This document shows, piece after piece, positions 23,823 through 32,127 of a DNA stretch of 64,000 bases (positions are counted from its first letter, which is position 1; every line of letters starts with the position of its first letter). The notes under the pieces are model-generated. The model was not told the DNA's origin. It saw only the letters and a program-made list of their open reading frames with translations, and made no database searches. A program made the position numbers and the translations under genes. Source of the DNA: Mucilaginibacter sp. (lineage in GTDB: Bacteria; Bacteroidota; Bacteroidia; Sphingobacteriales; Sphingobacteriaceae); assembly GCF_025359345.1 (NCBI RefSeq), contig NZ_JANYGQ010000036.1, forward strand, positions 124,001 through 188,000. The letters run 5' to 3'.

Positions 23823-24359
23823 ATGTATCCATACATTCTTTCCATACATATCATTTTTGTAGTCTGCTGGATGGCGGGGCTATTTTATATGGTGCGCCTG
23901 TTTATTTACCATACCGAGGCGCAGGAAAAGCCCGAGCCTGATCGCACCATCCTGTCAAAACAGTTTGAAATAATGGAGCGCAAGCTGTGGTACATTATCA
24001 CGGTACCATCAATGTTTATTGTTTTGGCTGCGGGTATAACCATGCTATACCTCGCGCCAGTCTGGCTGCAGCAGCCATGGATGCATATAAAACTGGGCTT
24101 TGTTGTGGGTTTAATAATATATCACTACATCTGCCAGAATAAAATGAAAGAGATGGCGGCCGGGACTTATAAATGGACATCAACCCAGCTCCGTTTATGG
24201 AACGAAGTGGCTACGCTGTTCCTGTTTGCAATAGTGTTTTTAGCTGTACTAAAGGATGCTGTGAACTGGATCTATGGCCTTGTTGGCCTTGTTGGCCTGG
24301 CGGTGGTACTAATGTTTGCTGTTAAACTGTACAAACATTCGCGCACAAAAAAAGGATGA
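23823..24359 (+). CDS. hemJ: HemJ-type protoporphyrinogen IX oxidase
   Basis: A 178-residue membrane protein that oxidises protoporphyrinogen IX to protoporphyrin IX. Four to five helices are evident. The conserved His is in YILSIHIIFVVCWMAGLFYMVR (near residue 9). Other family segments are ERKLWYIITVPSMFIVLAAGI, WMHIKLGFVVGLIIYHYIC with the conserved Lys, and LRLWNEVATLFLFAIVFLAV. No hemG or hemY is seen here, so HemJ is the likely terminal oxidase. The stop lies in the terminator hairpin. Confidence 0.92.
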   Translation: MYPYILSIHIIFVVCWMAGLFYMVRLFIYHTEAQEKPEPDRTILSKQFEIMERKLWYIITVPSMFIVLAAGITMLYLAPVWLQQPWMHIKLGFVVGLIIYHYICQNKMKEMAAGTYKWTSTQLRLWNEVATLFLFAIVFLAVLKDAVNWIYGLVGLVGLAVVLMFAVKLYKHSRTKKG

Positions 24360-24389
24360 TAATTCTGTGGCAGGGAATCATCATCCTTT
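24351..24389. terminator. Bidirectional hairpin terminator
   Basis: AAAGGATGAT (24351-24360) pairs with ATCATCCTTT (24380-24389), continued inside by ATTC/GAAT with one mismatch. It separates the convergent hemJ and OsmC genes and overlaps the hemJ stop. Confidence 0.75.
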
Positions 24390-24416
24390 AGAATAAAAGC
24401 ATCGAAATCGTTGACA

Positions 24417-24869
24417 CTATACCGCCTCCGGTACTTTAACCGTCACCTCGGGTTCAAAAACAATTTTAGATTTTATCGAATTTGATACCAGGCACGCTGC
24501 TTCCGCCTTTTGAAGTACGCGTATTGCCCTGTCCCTCACGTCTTCGTTAATGATGGTAAGCCTTGGTTTTAAGGTTACTTCGGTCATCAGGTATTTCCCT
24601 TCAACCATCTCCAGTTTACCGAGGGCAGTGGAAGTGAAGCTTTCAAACTCAAGTTTTGAATTTTCTGCAATCGCCAAAAATGTAGTCATCAGGCAACTGT
24701 TTACTGCCGCGGTAAATAAATGCTCGGGCGACCATACTTTTTCTATCCCATTTGCAAATTGCGGCGGTGTTGCCACATCCAGTTTATCTGTAAGTTCGGG
24801 TGAGCTAAGTGTGCCCAGGCGGGTGCCTGTCCATGCTAACTCAACCTCGTATATGTGTTCTGTGTTCAT
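24417..24869 (-). CDS. OsmC family protein
   Basis: A 150-residue protein of the OsmC/Ohr superfamily, small thiol-dependent peroxidases. The first redox Cys is in WSPEHLFTAAVNSCLMTTFLAIA (near residue 59) and the second in LQKAEAACLVSNSIKSKI (near 125), the usual spacing. TPPQFANG precedes it, as in the family. Probably cytoplasmic organic hydroperoxide defence. It neighbours a rhodanese operon with the same orientation, which also concerns thiol chemistry. Confidence 0.88.
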   Translation of the reverse strand: MNTEHIYEVELAWTGTRLGTLSSPELTDKLDVATPPQFANGIEKVWSPEHLFTAAVNSCLMTTFLAIAENSKLEFESFTSTALGKLEMVEGKYLMTEVTLKPRLTIINEDVRDRAIRVLQKAEAACLVSNSIKSKIVFEPEVTVKVPEAV

Positions 24870-24934
24870 ATTATTAGTTATAAATGTTAATATTTTACTG
24901 TTAATGCGTCAGGCAGTTGACGCTTATCGCTATT

Positions 24935-25126
24935 TTAAATTTTACATCCCTGCGCACCGCAGCAGGCTGTGTTTGAAAGGGCCATAAAAACAAACAAGCC
25001 GCTAATTGCGCCAAGACCCCAATCATGGGCTTGTATTGCCCAAAAAACCATAAATAAACCTAATGCCAGGCGCAAAACGCGGGCAAAGTGCCAGTTTGTA
25101 AAAAGCCGTTGTTTTATCGTATTCAT
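24935..25126 (-). CDS. DUF2892 (YgaP-like) membrane protein
   Basis: A 63-residue protein with two membrane helices (ARVLRLALGLFMVFWAIQA and GLGAISGLFVFMALSNTACC) and a Cys-rich tail CCGAQGCKI. This is the DUF2892 type that forms the C-terminal membrane half of the E. coli rhodanese YgaP. Here it is a separate gene whose start overlaps the stop of a rhodanese gene (ATGA), so the two probably form a split YgaP-like unit at the inner membrane. Confidence 0.8.
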   Translation of the reverse strand: MNTIKQRLFTNWHFARVLRLALGLFMVFWAIQAHDWGLGAISGLFVFMALSNTACCGAQGCKI

Positions 25127-25443
25127 TTTACGTAGGTGGTTAAATTGTGCCAGCTGCCGCCATTGTAAACATGCTTATACCCGTTTGACAGCAATATTGC
25201 TTTTGCTGAAAGGCTCCGCATGCCCGAGGCGCAACAGGTTACAATCACATCTTCTTTTTTTAATTTGCCCGTTTTGTCGTGCAACATATTCAAGGGAATA
25301 TTTATCGAGCCCCTGAGGTGCCCGCCGGCAAATTCACCGGGGCTTCGCACGTCGACAACCTTGGCGCCGGCGGCTAATATTTCGCCGATATTAACACCGT
25401 TGCCAATCTTAAAAAACTGCTTTATTTTTTCTACCAGGCCCAT
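25123..25443 (-). CDS. Rhodanese-like sulfurtransferase
   Basis: A 106-residue single-domain rhodanese. The active loop is IVTCCASGMRSLSAK with the catalytic Cys and six-residue loop CASGMR. KVVDVRSPGEFAGGHLRGSINIPLNML is the CH2A region. The N-terminus (MGLVEKIKQFFKIGNGVNIGEIL) is amphipathic. It is 2 bp behind another rhodanese and overlaps the DUF2892 gene by 4 bp, forming a compact three-gene operon for sulfane-sulfur handling. Confidence 0.88.
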   Translation of the reverse strand: MGLVEKIKQFFKIGNGVNIGEILAAGAKVVDVRSPGEFAGGHLRGSINIPLNMLHDKTGKLKKEDVIVTCCASGMRSLSAKAILLSNGYKHVYNGGSWHNLTTYVK

Positions 25444-25445
25444 AT

Positions 25446-25724
25446 TTAGTTGTTTAAAAATTTATCAATGTTTACCCAGGTGCCGCCATCATAACAACCA
25501 ATATTGTGTTGTTTTAACAGCTGGCTGGCCTTTAGGCTCCGCACGCCCGAGGCGCAACAAAATATAATGTACTTCATTTCCTTAAATTCATTAAGGTGAT
25601 TGCTCAAATCAGGCAGCGGAATGTTTACACTTTTTGCCACGTGCCCGGCGCTGAATTCTGCCGGCGTTCTTACATCTACTATTACCGTTCCGGGTAATGT
25701 TATTAATTGCGAAATGATGTCCAT
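25446..25724 (-). CDS. Rhodanese-like sulfurtransferase
   Basis: A 92-residue rhodanese that leads the operon. GTVIVDVRTPAEFSAGHVAKSVNIPLPDL and the active loop YIIFCCASGVRSLKASQLL resemble its neighbour, so this looks like a tandem duplication. It ends in the same GGTWVNIDKFL form as the second copy (GGSWHNLTTYV). ATG 25724 was chosen because AAGGAC upstream resembles a ribosome-binding site; a longer frame reaches 25769 without support. Confidence 0.88.
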   Translation of the reverse strand: MDIISQLITLPGTVIVDVRTPAEFSAGHVAKSVNIPLPDLSNHLNEFKEMKYIIFCCASGVRSLKASQLLKQHNIGCYDGGTWVNIDKFLNN

Positions 25725-25942
25725 TTTGTCCTTTTTGAATATTTGATAATACAAAGGTGGGTACAACAAAATGGATGTTTGGTAACATTTGTTGCATAAG
25801 GAATTTTAATATAAAATAACCAGCGCATTTATAATAGCGGCTGCTATTTTAGCTCTAAAAAACGGTCAAAAAACCACATGTTGTTTTTCATGATGGTTGA
25901 TTAAGCCGGGTACGTTACATAAGGGTTGTAATTGTGTCTATA

Positions 25943-28132
25943 TCACTTTGTTTCCTTCACGGCAATCAATACGCTTGCCCTTCCATCTCTTACATCAGGA
26001 TTCACCCCAACCGTCATCAAAAATTTCCCTGAGTAATTAGCCTCGGCAATGGTTGATCTTCTGCCCGGGAAAACATTCAGCTCGCTAAGTGTATACATTT
26101 TATCCGGGTTTAATCCTTTAAGTTTTATAGCGCTTGAGCCAGCATGGTATCTTGTGCTTACCAGGTAGTTAAACATTATCGCCGACGTTTTTGCAGGGTT
26201 TACATACATGATGGATGCCACATCATTTTCGCGCGGGTTTTGCAGGCGGTATTGGTCGCCGTGCCATATCTCATCGCTGAATTGTTTGTAGGTGGCAACT
26301 GCGTTCTGGCAAAATGCCAGCTCATCAGGTTTTAGCTTGCCTATCACAATGTCGAAGCCCAGCTTGCCCATCATTGCCACATCAACCCTGAATTTGATCG
26401 GCTGCTTGCCCCAGTCGGTAACGTGGTTTGAGCTGGTTAGGGCCGGGTAGAAATAGGAATTTTCCCATTGGATGAATATCCTTTCTACAGGCTCTGTATC
26501 ATCACTTGGCCAGTATTCGGTAAAGTATTTTAGTGCGCCATAATCAACCCGGCCACCGCCGCCTGAGCATAACATCAGCGGCACTTTAGGATATTTGGCC
26601 CGCACACGGTCGAGTACTTTATATAAGGCGAAAACGTAGTCGGTATAAAAATTCGATTGATTTTTCTCATATGCCGAGTATGCGTTAAAAATAATGGAGT
26701 TACAATCCCACTTAATATAAGCCAACTCCGGGTTTTTGGTAAATAAGTCATCTACCACACCAAATACAAAATCCTGCACTTTTGGGTTGGTCAAATCGAG
26801 CACCAGTTGATTGCGCATGTAAAGTTCGGGGCGCTGTGGTTGTTTTATTACCCAATCCGGATGCTTTTCGTACAATTCGCTTTTGGGGTTAACCATTTCC
26901 GGCTCAATCCATATCCCGAATTTCACGTCGTTGGCTTTGGCTTCCTTTACAAGGTAGGCAATATCATTAGGCAGTTTGGCTTTGTTTACCTGCCAGTCGC
27001 CCAGGCCGGCATGATCGCCATTGCGGGGGTATTTGTTACCAAACCAGCCATCATCAAGTAAGAACATATCAACGCCCAGTTTTTTAGTGTCCTTTAAAAG
27101 CCCGGCCAGTTTTGGTTCGTTAAAATCAAAATAGGTCGATTCCCAGTTATTCAGCAGCGTTAACCGCGGCCCGTTGCCGTCAACAATCTTATAATTACGT
27201 GCCCAGCTTTGCAGGTTGCGACTGGCTTCGCCCTTGCCTTTGCTGCTAAGGGTATAAACAAACTTTGGAGTGGTAAACTCAACGCCGGGTTTTAATACAT
27301 AGTCGGCAGCAAAGTTATTTATACCAGCTATCAACCGCAGGTTATTCGCCGGGTCGACTTCAAAATCAATCCGGAAGTTACCGCTCCATTCAAGGTTGCC
27401 ATACATTACTTCGCCTTCATCCTCGCCGGCGGGCTTGTTTAATGATACCATGAATACGGGCGGTTCAAACAAATCTGCGCGGGTACCAAGTTTCGAGTCG
27501 ATGGTTTTTATGCCATGGTTAAGGGCCTCTTCTTCGGGCTGCATTTCCTGCGCCCAGTCGCCGTGATAATGCTTAAGCCAATATCCGCCGGCTTTTATGC
27601 AAAGATTGGCCGAAGCGTACTTATTAAGCACCACGTCCTTTTTTTCGTGATGGGTGATAACGCTCCATTGCTCGGTTACATCTTCGTTATAATAGGTCTG
27701 GTAATTAAGTGTAACCTCAAAATCATAAACCGAATCTTTCAGCTTAATGCTCAGCAGGCTTACATCGTCATTAATTTTAGTTACAGTATGATTAACGTAT
27801 TTCAGATCTAACGATTTATTACCGTCAGCATGAGTTACTGCTATGGCCGGCTCCAGCAGGTTGCGCGTGCCGGAAGAAGTGTAGGCGTTATTATAGCTGC
27901 CTATGGTACCGCTAAAGTTGTACATTTTGGCAATAGCGCCGTATTCGTTTTTATCGGTAAGCTTGCTGCCAAAATAAACCATGTTCAGTAGCTTATCCGG
28001 GGTTACCTGTAAAACAAGGGCATTGTCTTTTGTTTCAATGGGGATAACTACATCCTGTGCTTTTGCACTAATAACAGTAGCCAGGCAAAAAAATGCACTA
28101 GCGAGCAGCGTGTTTAAGTATGATTTATTCAT
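25943..28132 (-). CDS. Secreted alpha-galactosidase, GH36 family
   Basis: A 729-residue secreted enzyme with signal peptide (SYLNTLLASAFFCLATVISAKAQ). An N-terminal beta-sandwich (to about 315) precedes the TIM barrel: TYFDFNEPKL, LDDGWFGNKYPRNGDHAGLGDW, FGIWIEPEMVNPKSELYEKHPDW in parts, YIKWDCNS with the nucleophile Asp, CSGGGGRVDYG and TEYWPSDDTEP with the acid/base Asp. These are GH36 signatures. It should release alpha-galactose from oligosaccharides or polysaccharides. The gene stands alone, with no SusC/D pair beside it. Confidence 0.93.
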   Translation of the reverse strand: MNKSYLNTLLASAFFCLATVISAKAQDVVIPIETKDNALVLQVTPDKLLNMVYFGSKLTDKNEYGAIAKMYNFSGTIGSYNNAYTSSGTRNLLEPAIAVTHADGNKSLDLKYVNHTVTKINDDVSLLSIKLKDSVYDFEVTLNYQTYYNEDVTEQWSVITHHEKKDVVLNKYASANLCIKAGGYWLKHYHGDWAQEMQPEEEALNHGIKTIDSKLGTRADLFEPPVFMVSLNKPAGEDEGEVMYGNLEWSGNFRIDFEVDPANNLRLIAGINNFAADYVLKPGVEFTTPKFVYTLSSKGKGEASRNLQSWARNYKIVDGNGPRLTLLNNWESTYFDFNEPKLAGLLKDTKKLGVDMFLLDDGWFGNKYPRNGDHAGLGDWQVNKAKLPNDIAYLVKEAKANDVKFGIWIEPEMVNPKSELYEKHPDWVIKQPQRPELYMRNQLVLDLTNPKVQDFVFGVVDDLFTKNPELAYIKWDCNSIIFNAYSAYEKNQSNFYTDYVFALYKVLDRVRAKYPKVPLMLCSGGGGRVDYGALKYFTEYWPSDDTEPVERIFIQWENSYFYPALTSSNHVTDWGKQPIKFRVDVAMMGKLGFDIVIGKLKPDELAFCQNAVATYKQFSDEIWHGDQYRLQNPRENDVASIMYVNPAKTSAIMFNYLVSTRYHAGSSAIKLKGLNPDKMYTLSELNVFPGRRSTIAEANYSGKFLMTVGVNPDVRDGRASVLIAVKETK

Positions 28133-28204
28133 AATTGGTTTATTATAACGGATGATATTAATCTGGAAAATCAAATCGTCGCGCGTCTATTTTTTCGGCT
28201 AAAG

Positions 28205-28330
28205 CCCTTGTCAACTTATTTTACGGTCCGTCACTTAAAAGTGACGGCAATGATCGTTGCTGCTACCTATATTAATTGCCGACGTTAGCTTCAGCGACAG
28301 CAGGATGGCTTCATCCCAAAGGCGCTATGC
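28205..28330. repeat. REP-like hairpins between divergent-oriented units
   Basis: A hairpin CCGTCACTT-AAAAGTGACGG lies at about 28228-28248, flanked by CGGCTAAAGCC-type and GCTTCAGCGACAGC sequence. The motif pair (GGCTAAAGCC, CCGTCRCTTTTAAGYGACGG) recurs at 63505-63560. Confidence 0.5.
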
Positions 28331-28357
28331 TCACACATCTGCCCATCGATTTTTTTG

Positions 28358-28398
28358 TCTTGATTCTTGATTCTTGACTCTTGGTTCCTGGCTCTTCT
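28358..28398. repeat. Solo arm of a word repeat (TTGATTC words)
   Basis: TCTTGATTCTTGATTCTTGAC, TCTTGGTTCCTGGCTCTTC is a run of near-identical words without an inverted partner nearby. It abuts the amidohydrolase stop and shares its word with the dyad before hemE and the arm at 59470. Confidence 0.65.
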
Positions 28399-28399
28399 C

Positions 28400-29668
28400 T
28401 CAATAAATCACCCCGTCCTTCATCACCATCTTCACCTGTTTCACTGCTTTTATATCTTCGGCAGGGTTACCATCAACGGCAATAATATCCGCAATATAGG
28501 TGGATTTTATATTCCCGAGGGCATTTAATTGAAAAACTGTCGCATTTACACTTGTAGCCGATTTTAGCACGTCAATTGGCTTCATCCCATAGTCAACCAT
28601 CAGCAACATTTCGCGGGCATTATCGCCATGGGCAAACACGCCGACATCGCCACCCATGCAAATAATTACGCCGGCCTGCATTGCCTCTTTAAATATCTCG
28701 CGCTTATGGGTAACGCTTTCAGGTTCGGGGTCGGTTCCTTTTTTCCAGCCTGCATAGGTAAATATGGCTTCGGTTGCTGCAAGCGTGGGGCACAGGGCTA
28801 TGCCTTTTTCCTTCATTAGCTTAAATAATAGCGGTGTGCCGCCATCGCCATGCTCAATTGTTGTTACGCCCGCGGCAATGGAACGTCGCATACCTTCTTC
28901 CGTTCCCGAATGCACGGCCACTATCCGGCCGCTGCTTTTGGCAACCTCAACTGCTATTTTCAATTCGGCTTCGGTAAAAGTGGGCTGGCTGGTGCCGTTT
29001 TCGCCCCAGCGATAATCGGCATAAAGTTTTACCACATCGGCCCCATGGCCAATCTGCGACCGCACTACCCGGGTGATACCATCAATACCGTCTGCTTCCT
29101 CGCCGCCTGTAATTACACTGGCTTCGGCAACGTTGCTTTTAGGCCCATAGCTGCCGGTAGCTACAATGGCTCGGGTAGCAACCAACATACGCGGACCTGG
29201 AATAACACCCTTTTTGATAGCATCCCTTAAGCCTACATCATCATAAGCTGCTCCTTCGGTGCCTAAATCGCGTACGGTTGTAAAGCCGGCCATCAGCGTA
29301 GCTTTTGCGTGGTTAACGGCGCGTGCTGTACGTTCGGCCCGGCTTTCGTTGAGGACCTGGTTGTTCCACGAGGTTTGATTATAGGGGTGCAGGAATAAAT
29401 GCGAATGCCCTTCAATCATGCCCGGCATTACTGTTTGGCCCTTTAGTTCGATAATTTTTACTGATGAAGGCACTGTTATGCCGTTGGGCTCGCCGGCGGC
29501 CTCAATGCGGCTGCCTTTTATTAAAACCCACCAGCCTGCATGCATTTGTTGCCCGTCAAAAACGCGGTCGGGCTTTAGCAGGATGTAGTTGTCAAATGTT
29601 TTTTGCTGCGCGATGATGGACGTTATTAGCGATAAGATTAAGGTGAAGGTTAGGTATGCAGTTTTCAT
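28400..29668 (-). CDS. Secreted amidohydrolase (Xaa-Pro dipeptidase/imidazolonepropionase type)
   Basis: A 422-residue enzyme with signal peptide (AYLTFTLILSLITSIIAQ). It has the metal-dependent amidohydrolase layout: VMPGMIEGHSHLFLHPY (HxH), TTVRDLGTEGAAYDDVGLRDAI, IVAVHSGTEEGMRRSIAAGVTTIEHGDG (further His) and ICMGGDVGVFAHG with the catalytic Asp. This is the subgroup of exported amidohydrolases acting on N-acyl or prolyl dipeptides and similar amides; exact substrate unknown. ATG 29668 is chosen for its signal peptide. Confidence 0.88.
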   Translation of the reverse strand: MKTAYLTFTLILSLITSIIAQQKTFDNYILLKPDRVFDGQQMHAGWWVLIKGSRIEAAGEPNGITVPSSVKIIELKGQTVMPGMIEGHSHLFLHPYNQTSWNNQVLNESRAERTARAVNHAKATLMAGFTTVRDLGTEGAAYDDVGLRDAIKKGVIPGPRMLVATRAIVATGSYGPKSNVAEASVITGGEEADGIDGITRVVRSQIGHGADVVKLYADYRWGENGTSQPTFTEAELKIAVEVAKSSGRIVAVHSGTEEGMRRSIAAGVTTIEHGDGGTPLLFKLMKEKGIALCPTLAATEAIFTYAGWKKGTDPEPESVTHKREIFKEAMQAGVIICMGGDVGVFAHGDNAREMLLMVDYGMKPIDVLKSATSVNATVFQLNALGNIKSTYIADIIAVDGNPAEDIKAVKQVKMVMKDGVIY

Positions 29669-29719
29669 AATTGTATTTGTAGATGTAAAGCAAGTTATTA
29701 AATTTATTTTTAATCCCGT

Positions 29720-29736
29720 GCAACCATTTCGCAACC
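29720..29736 (+). promoter_or_regulatory. Possible ECF-sigma autoregulatory element
   Basis: GCAACC occurs twice, at 29720-29725 and 29731-29736, 11 bp apart, just before the sigma factor start. AAC-containing -35 motifs are typical of ECF promoters. An ECF -10 about 16 bp further on would fall at about 29742-29747 (CATCTT). Confidence 0.3.
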
Positions 29737-29755
29737 CTTTTCATCTTACCTTTAA

Positions 29756-30328
29756 ATGATGTTTTTGGAGCCAAAATATACTATTGACGAACTGGTAAAA
29801 AGATGTAAGGCAAATGAGCGTAAAGCCCAGGAAATGCTCTACAAACAATTTGCTTCGAAAATGCTTGGGGTTTGTTTACGCTACGCAACCGATCGTATGG
29901 AAGCCGAGGATATGCTGCAAAATGGGTTTATTAAAGTTTTTAACAAGATAGAAGACTACCGTGGAGAAGGCTCGTTTGAAGGATGGATACGGCGGATAAT
30001 GGTACACAGTTCGATAGAGTACTACCGCAAATATCATAAAATGGTGCAGCTGGTTGATATTGAGGATGCTGCCGGGCATACATCGGTTGATGCACAGGCC
30101 ACGTCAACGCTGGCCGCTAATGAGTTGATGGCTTTGATACAGCAACTGGCGCCGGGTTACCGCATCGTATTTAACTTATACGCCATTGAAGGCTACTCGC
30201 ACCGCGAAATAGCTGAAATAACCGGGATAAGCGAGGGGGCATCAAAATCGCAACTATCAAGGGCGCGGTCGGTATTAAAAGAACAAATAGTAAAAATGGA
30301 AGGTAAACGATATGGATATGCAGGATAA
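29756..30328 (+). CDS. ECF-type RNA polymerase sigma factor
   Basis: A 190-residue sigma-70 family protein. Region 2 is at about residues 22-95 (YKQFASKMLGVCLRYATDRMEAEDMLQNGFIKVF, as short blocks, then GSFEGWIRRIMVHSSIEYYRK). Region 4 is at about 125-178 (LMALIQQLAPGYRIVFNLYAIEGYSHREIAEITGISEGASKSQLSRAR). It directs RNA polymerase to a small regulon. ATG 29756 and 29759 are adjacent. Its 3' end overlaps the next gene by 17 bp, which fits a sigma/anti-sigma pair. Confidence 0.93.
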   Translation: MMFLEPKYTIDELVKRCKANERKAQEMLYKQFASKMLGVCLRYATDRMEAEDMLQNGFIKVFNKIEDYRGEGSFEGWIRRIMVHSSIEYYRKYHKMVQLVDIEDAAGHTSVDAQATSTLAANELMALIQQLAPGYRIVFNLYAIEGYSHREIAEITGISEGASKSQLSRARSVLKEQIVKMEGKRYGYAG

Positions 30329-31118
30329 AGAATTTGATACGCTGTTTCGCTCGAAGCTTGAAAACTTTGAGGCCGCACCTACCAGCCAGGTATGGGACGG
30401 TATTGTTGAGGGCCTGCATGGCAAACGCCGTTATGCTGTATTGTTGCCATGGTTAAGTATAGCCGCAAGCGTACTTGTTTTGGTAGCTTCAGGGGTATTG
30501 TTTATCCCGCAGAAAACAGCCGTTAAGCCTTCTGCTAGCCACGAAATTGCTAAAACACAGGTAACGCCGCAGGTTATTAAACCAAGCCCGGCAATACCCC
30601 AACAACAAGGTATAGCGCAAACACCTGCAGTTGCACCTGCACCGGTTAACCGAATGGCACAGGTAAAACCTGTAAAAACAAGCACGGAAACTGCGGTTAC
30701 AAGCACTGCGCCTGAAACTGTGCCGGCAAATGTAAATGCAGCGCAACCGCATGAACAACAAATAATAGCAGCAGTACAACCAAAAGAAGTAATTTCGCCC
30801 GAAGCGCCAGACTGGCAAACGCAAACTGCGCCGCAAACGGTAGATATGCCCGTGGCCGCTACCATTAAACCGGTAATAGCCGCAGCGATGCCAAATATTG
30901 TAGATAAACTAAGTATTGCATCGGCAAGGCCAAAACATAAAGCACATGGCATTGGCGGCTTTCTGAACACGGTAATTGCTGCCGTAGACAAAAGAAAAGA
31001 TAAAATAATTGAGTTTACCGATTCGAATGATGACGATGGATCGAACGTTACGGCGGTTAACCTGGGGATACTAAAATTTAAAAAGGATAAAGCAGAAGTG
31101 AGTAGTTTGGCTAAGTGA
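30312..31118 (+). CDS. Probable membrane anti-sigma factor
   Basis: A 268-residue single-pass membrane protein. Residues 1-35 (DKEFDTLFRSKLENFEAAPTSQVWDGIVEGL) have the form found at the N-terminus of Bacteroidota sigma-linked membrane proteins. One helix follows (LLPWLSIAASVLVLVASGVLFI, about 43-65), then a long Pro/Ala/Gln/Val-rich low-complexity region to about 190 and a charged C-terminus. It overlaps the ECF sigma gene, hence the anti-sigma proposal, which is inference. The last codons lie in a word-repeat arm. A 238-codon open frame on the opposite strand is a by-product of the biased composition. Confidence 0.6.
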   Translation: MDMQDKEFDTLFRSKLENFEAAPTSQVWDGIVEGLHGKRRYAVLLPWLSIAASVLVLVASGVLFIPQKTAVKPSASHEIAKTQVTPQVIKPSPAIPQQQGIAQTPAVAPAPVNRMAQVKPVKTSTETAVTSTAPETVPANVNAAQPHEQQIIAAVQPKEVISPEAPDWQTQTAPQTVDMPVAATIKPVIAAAMPNIVDKLSIASARPKHKAHGIGGFLNTVIAAVDKRKDKIIEFTDSNDDDGSNVTAVNLGILKFKKDKAEVSSLAK

Positions 31119-31206
31119 GTGGCTGATAAAGTTGGTATAGTGTACATATTACCGCTTTTAAACCAATCAACTTATTCCAACTCAGTCAACAAATCAACTA
31201 AAATTA
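31096..31206. repeat. Word-repeat dyad overlapping the anti-sigma gene end
   Basis: AGTAGTTTGGCTAAGTGAGTGGCTGATAAAGTTGG (as short words) on the left is answered by CCAATCAACTTATTCCAACT, CAGTCAACAAATCAAC on the right. The left arm includes the last codons and the stop of the gene. Confidence 0.5.
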
Positions 31207-31218
31207 ACAACAGACAAA

Positions 31219-32031
31219 ATGAAACGCATAATAATTACTACAATATTAAGTATAGCAATCTTCGGTGCTTTTGCACAAACTAAAAAGGACAGCAGCATGG
31301 CTGTGCCCGATTCTGTAAAAAGAAAAAGCGTTAACATCTCGCTAAGTGTTGGCGACGACGACTCCCACCGGTGGAAAGATACCACTACTTATAACGACAG
31401 GTCGTACCCCCGGTTCTCATTCGGTATTACGTTCTCGAGGTTTGATTTGGGGCTGGCTACTTTAATTGATAATGGCAGCTTTACCCTATCGCCTAAAAAC
31501 GACTTTTTGCGCTACCGCTCGTGGAAAACAAGCAACGTAGGTTTCGACCTGGTGCAGATGGGCGTAAGGTTTAACCCCAACTTTAAGATATACTTGTCTG
31601 GAGGGTTCGACTGGACGCTGATCCGCCTGCGTGAAGATATCACCATACTGCCCAACCAGCCGGTGCTGACTTATCGCCGCGATAATATCGACTACAGCAA
31701 AAACCGGTTTTCATCAACTTACCTGCGAATCCCGCTATCGTTTGATTTCCGCACCAATGAGAATAACGAAGGCAAACGCGCGCATATCGTGTTCGGTCCG
31801 GATGGTGGCCTGCTGCTGGGTGGCCGGGTGAAGCAAATAAGCAAGGAAAACGGTAAGCAAAAGATAGATGACGACTATCATTTCACAAAATTCCGTTATG
31901 GTGGCTTTGTACGCTTTGGCTATGGCGATATGGGCATCTTTGCCAAATACTACTTCAACGATATGTTTGAAAACAGCCCGGATCAAAAAGGGTTAAAGAA
32001 TTTATCCTTTGGATTTACTTTAGGGTTTTAA
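31219..32031 (+). CDS. Outer-membrane beta-barrel protein (PorT-like)
   Basis: A 270-residue protein with a signal peptide (RIIITTILSIAIFGAFAQ). The rest alternates hydrophobic and polar residues in strands with aromatic ends: RFSFGITFSRFDLGLATL, NVGFDLVQMGVRFNPNFKIYLSGGFDWTL in pieces, TYLRIPLSFDFR, HIVFGPDGGLLLG, FGYGDMGIFAKYYFNDMF and a C-terminal LSFGFTLGF ending in Phe, as required for barrel insertion. It has no known ligand. It is the third gene after the sigma factor and may be part of that regulon, though a repeat lies between. Confidence 0.75.
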   Translation: MKRIIITTILSIAIFGAFAQTKKDSSMAVPDSVKRKSVNISLSVGDDDSHRWKDTTTYNDRSYPRFSFGITFSRFDLGLATLIDNGSFTLSPKNDFLRYRSWKTSNVGFDLVQMGVRFNPNFKIYLSGGFDWTLIRLREDITILPNQPVLTYRRDNIDYSKNRFSSTYLRIPLSFDFRTNENNEGKRAHIVFGPDGGLLLGGRVKQISKENGKQKIDDDYHFTKFRYGGFVRFGYGDMGIFAKYYFNDMFENSPDQKGLKNLSFGFTLGF

Positions 32032-32124
32032 AGGATTGTTGAAACGTTGTAAAGTTGAAAGGTTAAAAACACCAACATTACAACCTTTCAATTTTACAAC
32101 GTTTCAACTTTACAACATTCCAAC
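32031..32124. repeat. Word-repeat dyad (GTTGAAACGTTGTAAAG words)
   Basis: The left arm GTTGAAACGTTGTAAAGTTG, AAAGGTTAAAA is inverted as AACCTTTCAATTTTACAACG, TTTCAACTTTACAAC. It separates the convergent barrel-protein and cupin genes. Confidence 0.75.
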
Positions 32125-32127
32125 AAA

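Noticed and set aside
30431..31147. 238-codon open frame on the minus strand
   Set aside because: It is fully antisense to the Pro/Ala/Val-rich anti-sigma gene; its Cys/Ala/Thr-rich translation is a mirror of that composition and has no domain pattern.
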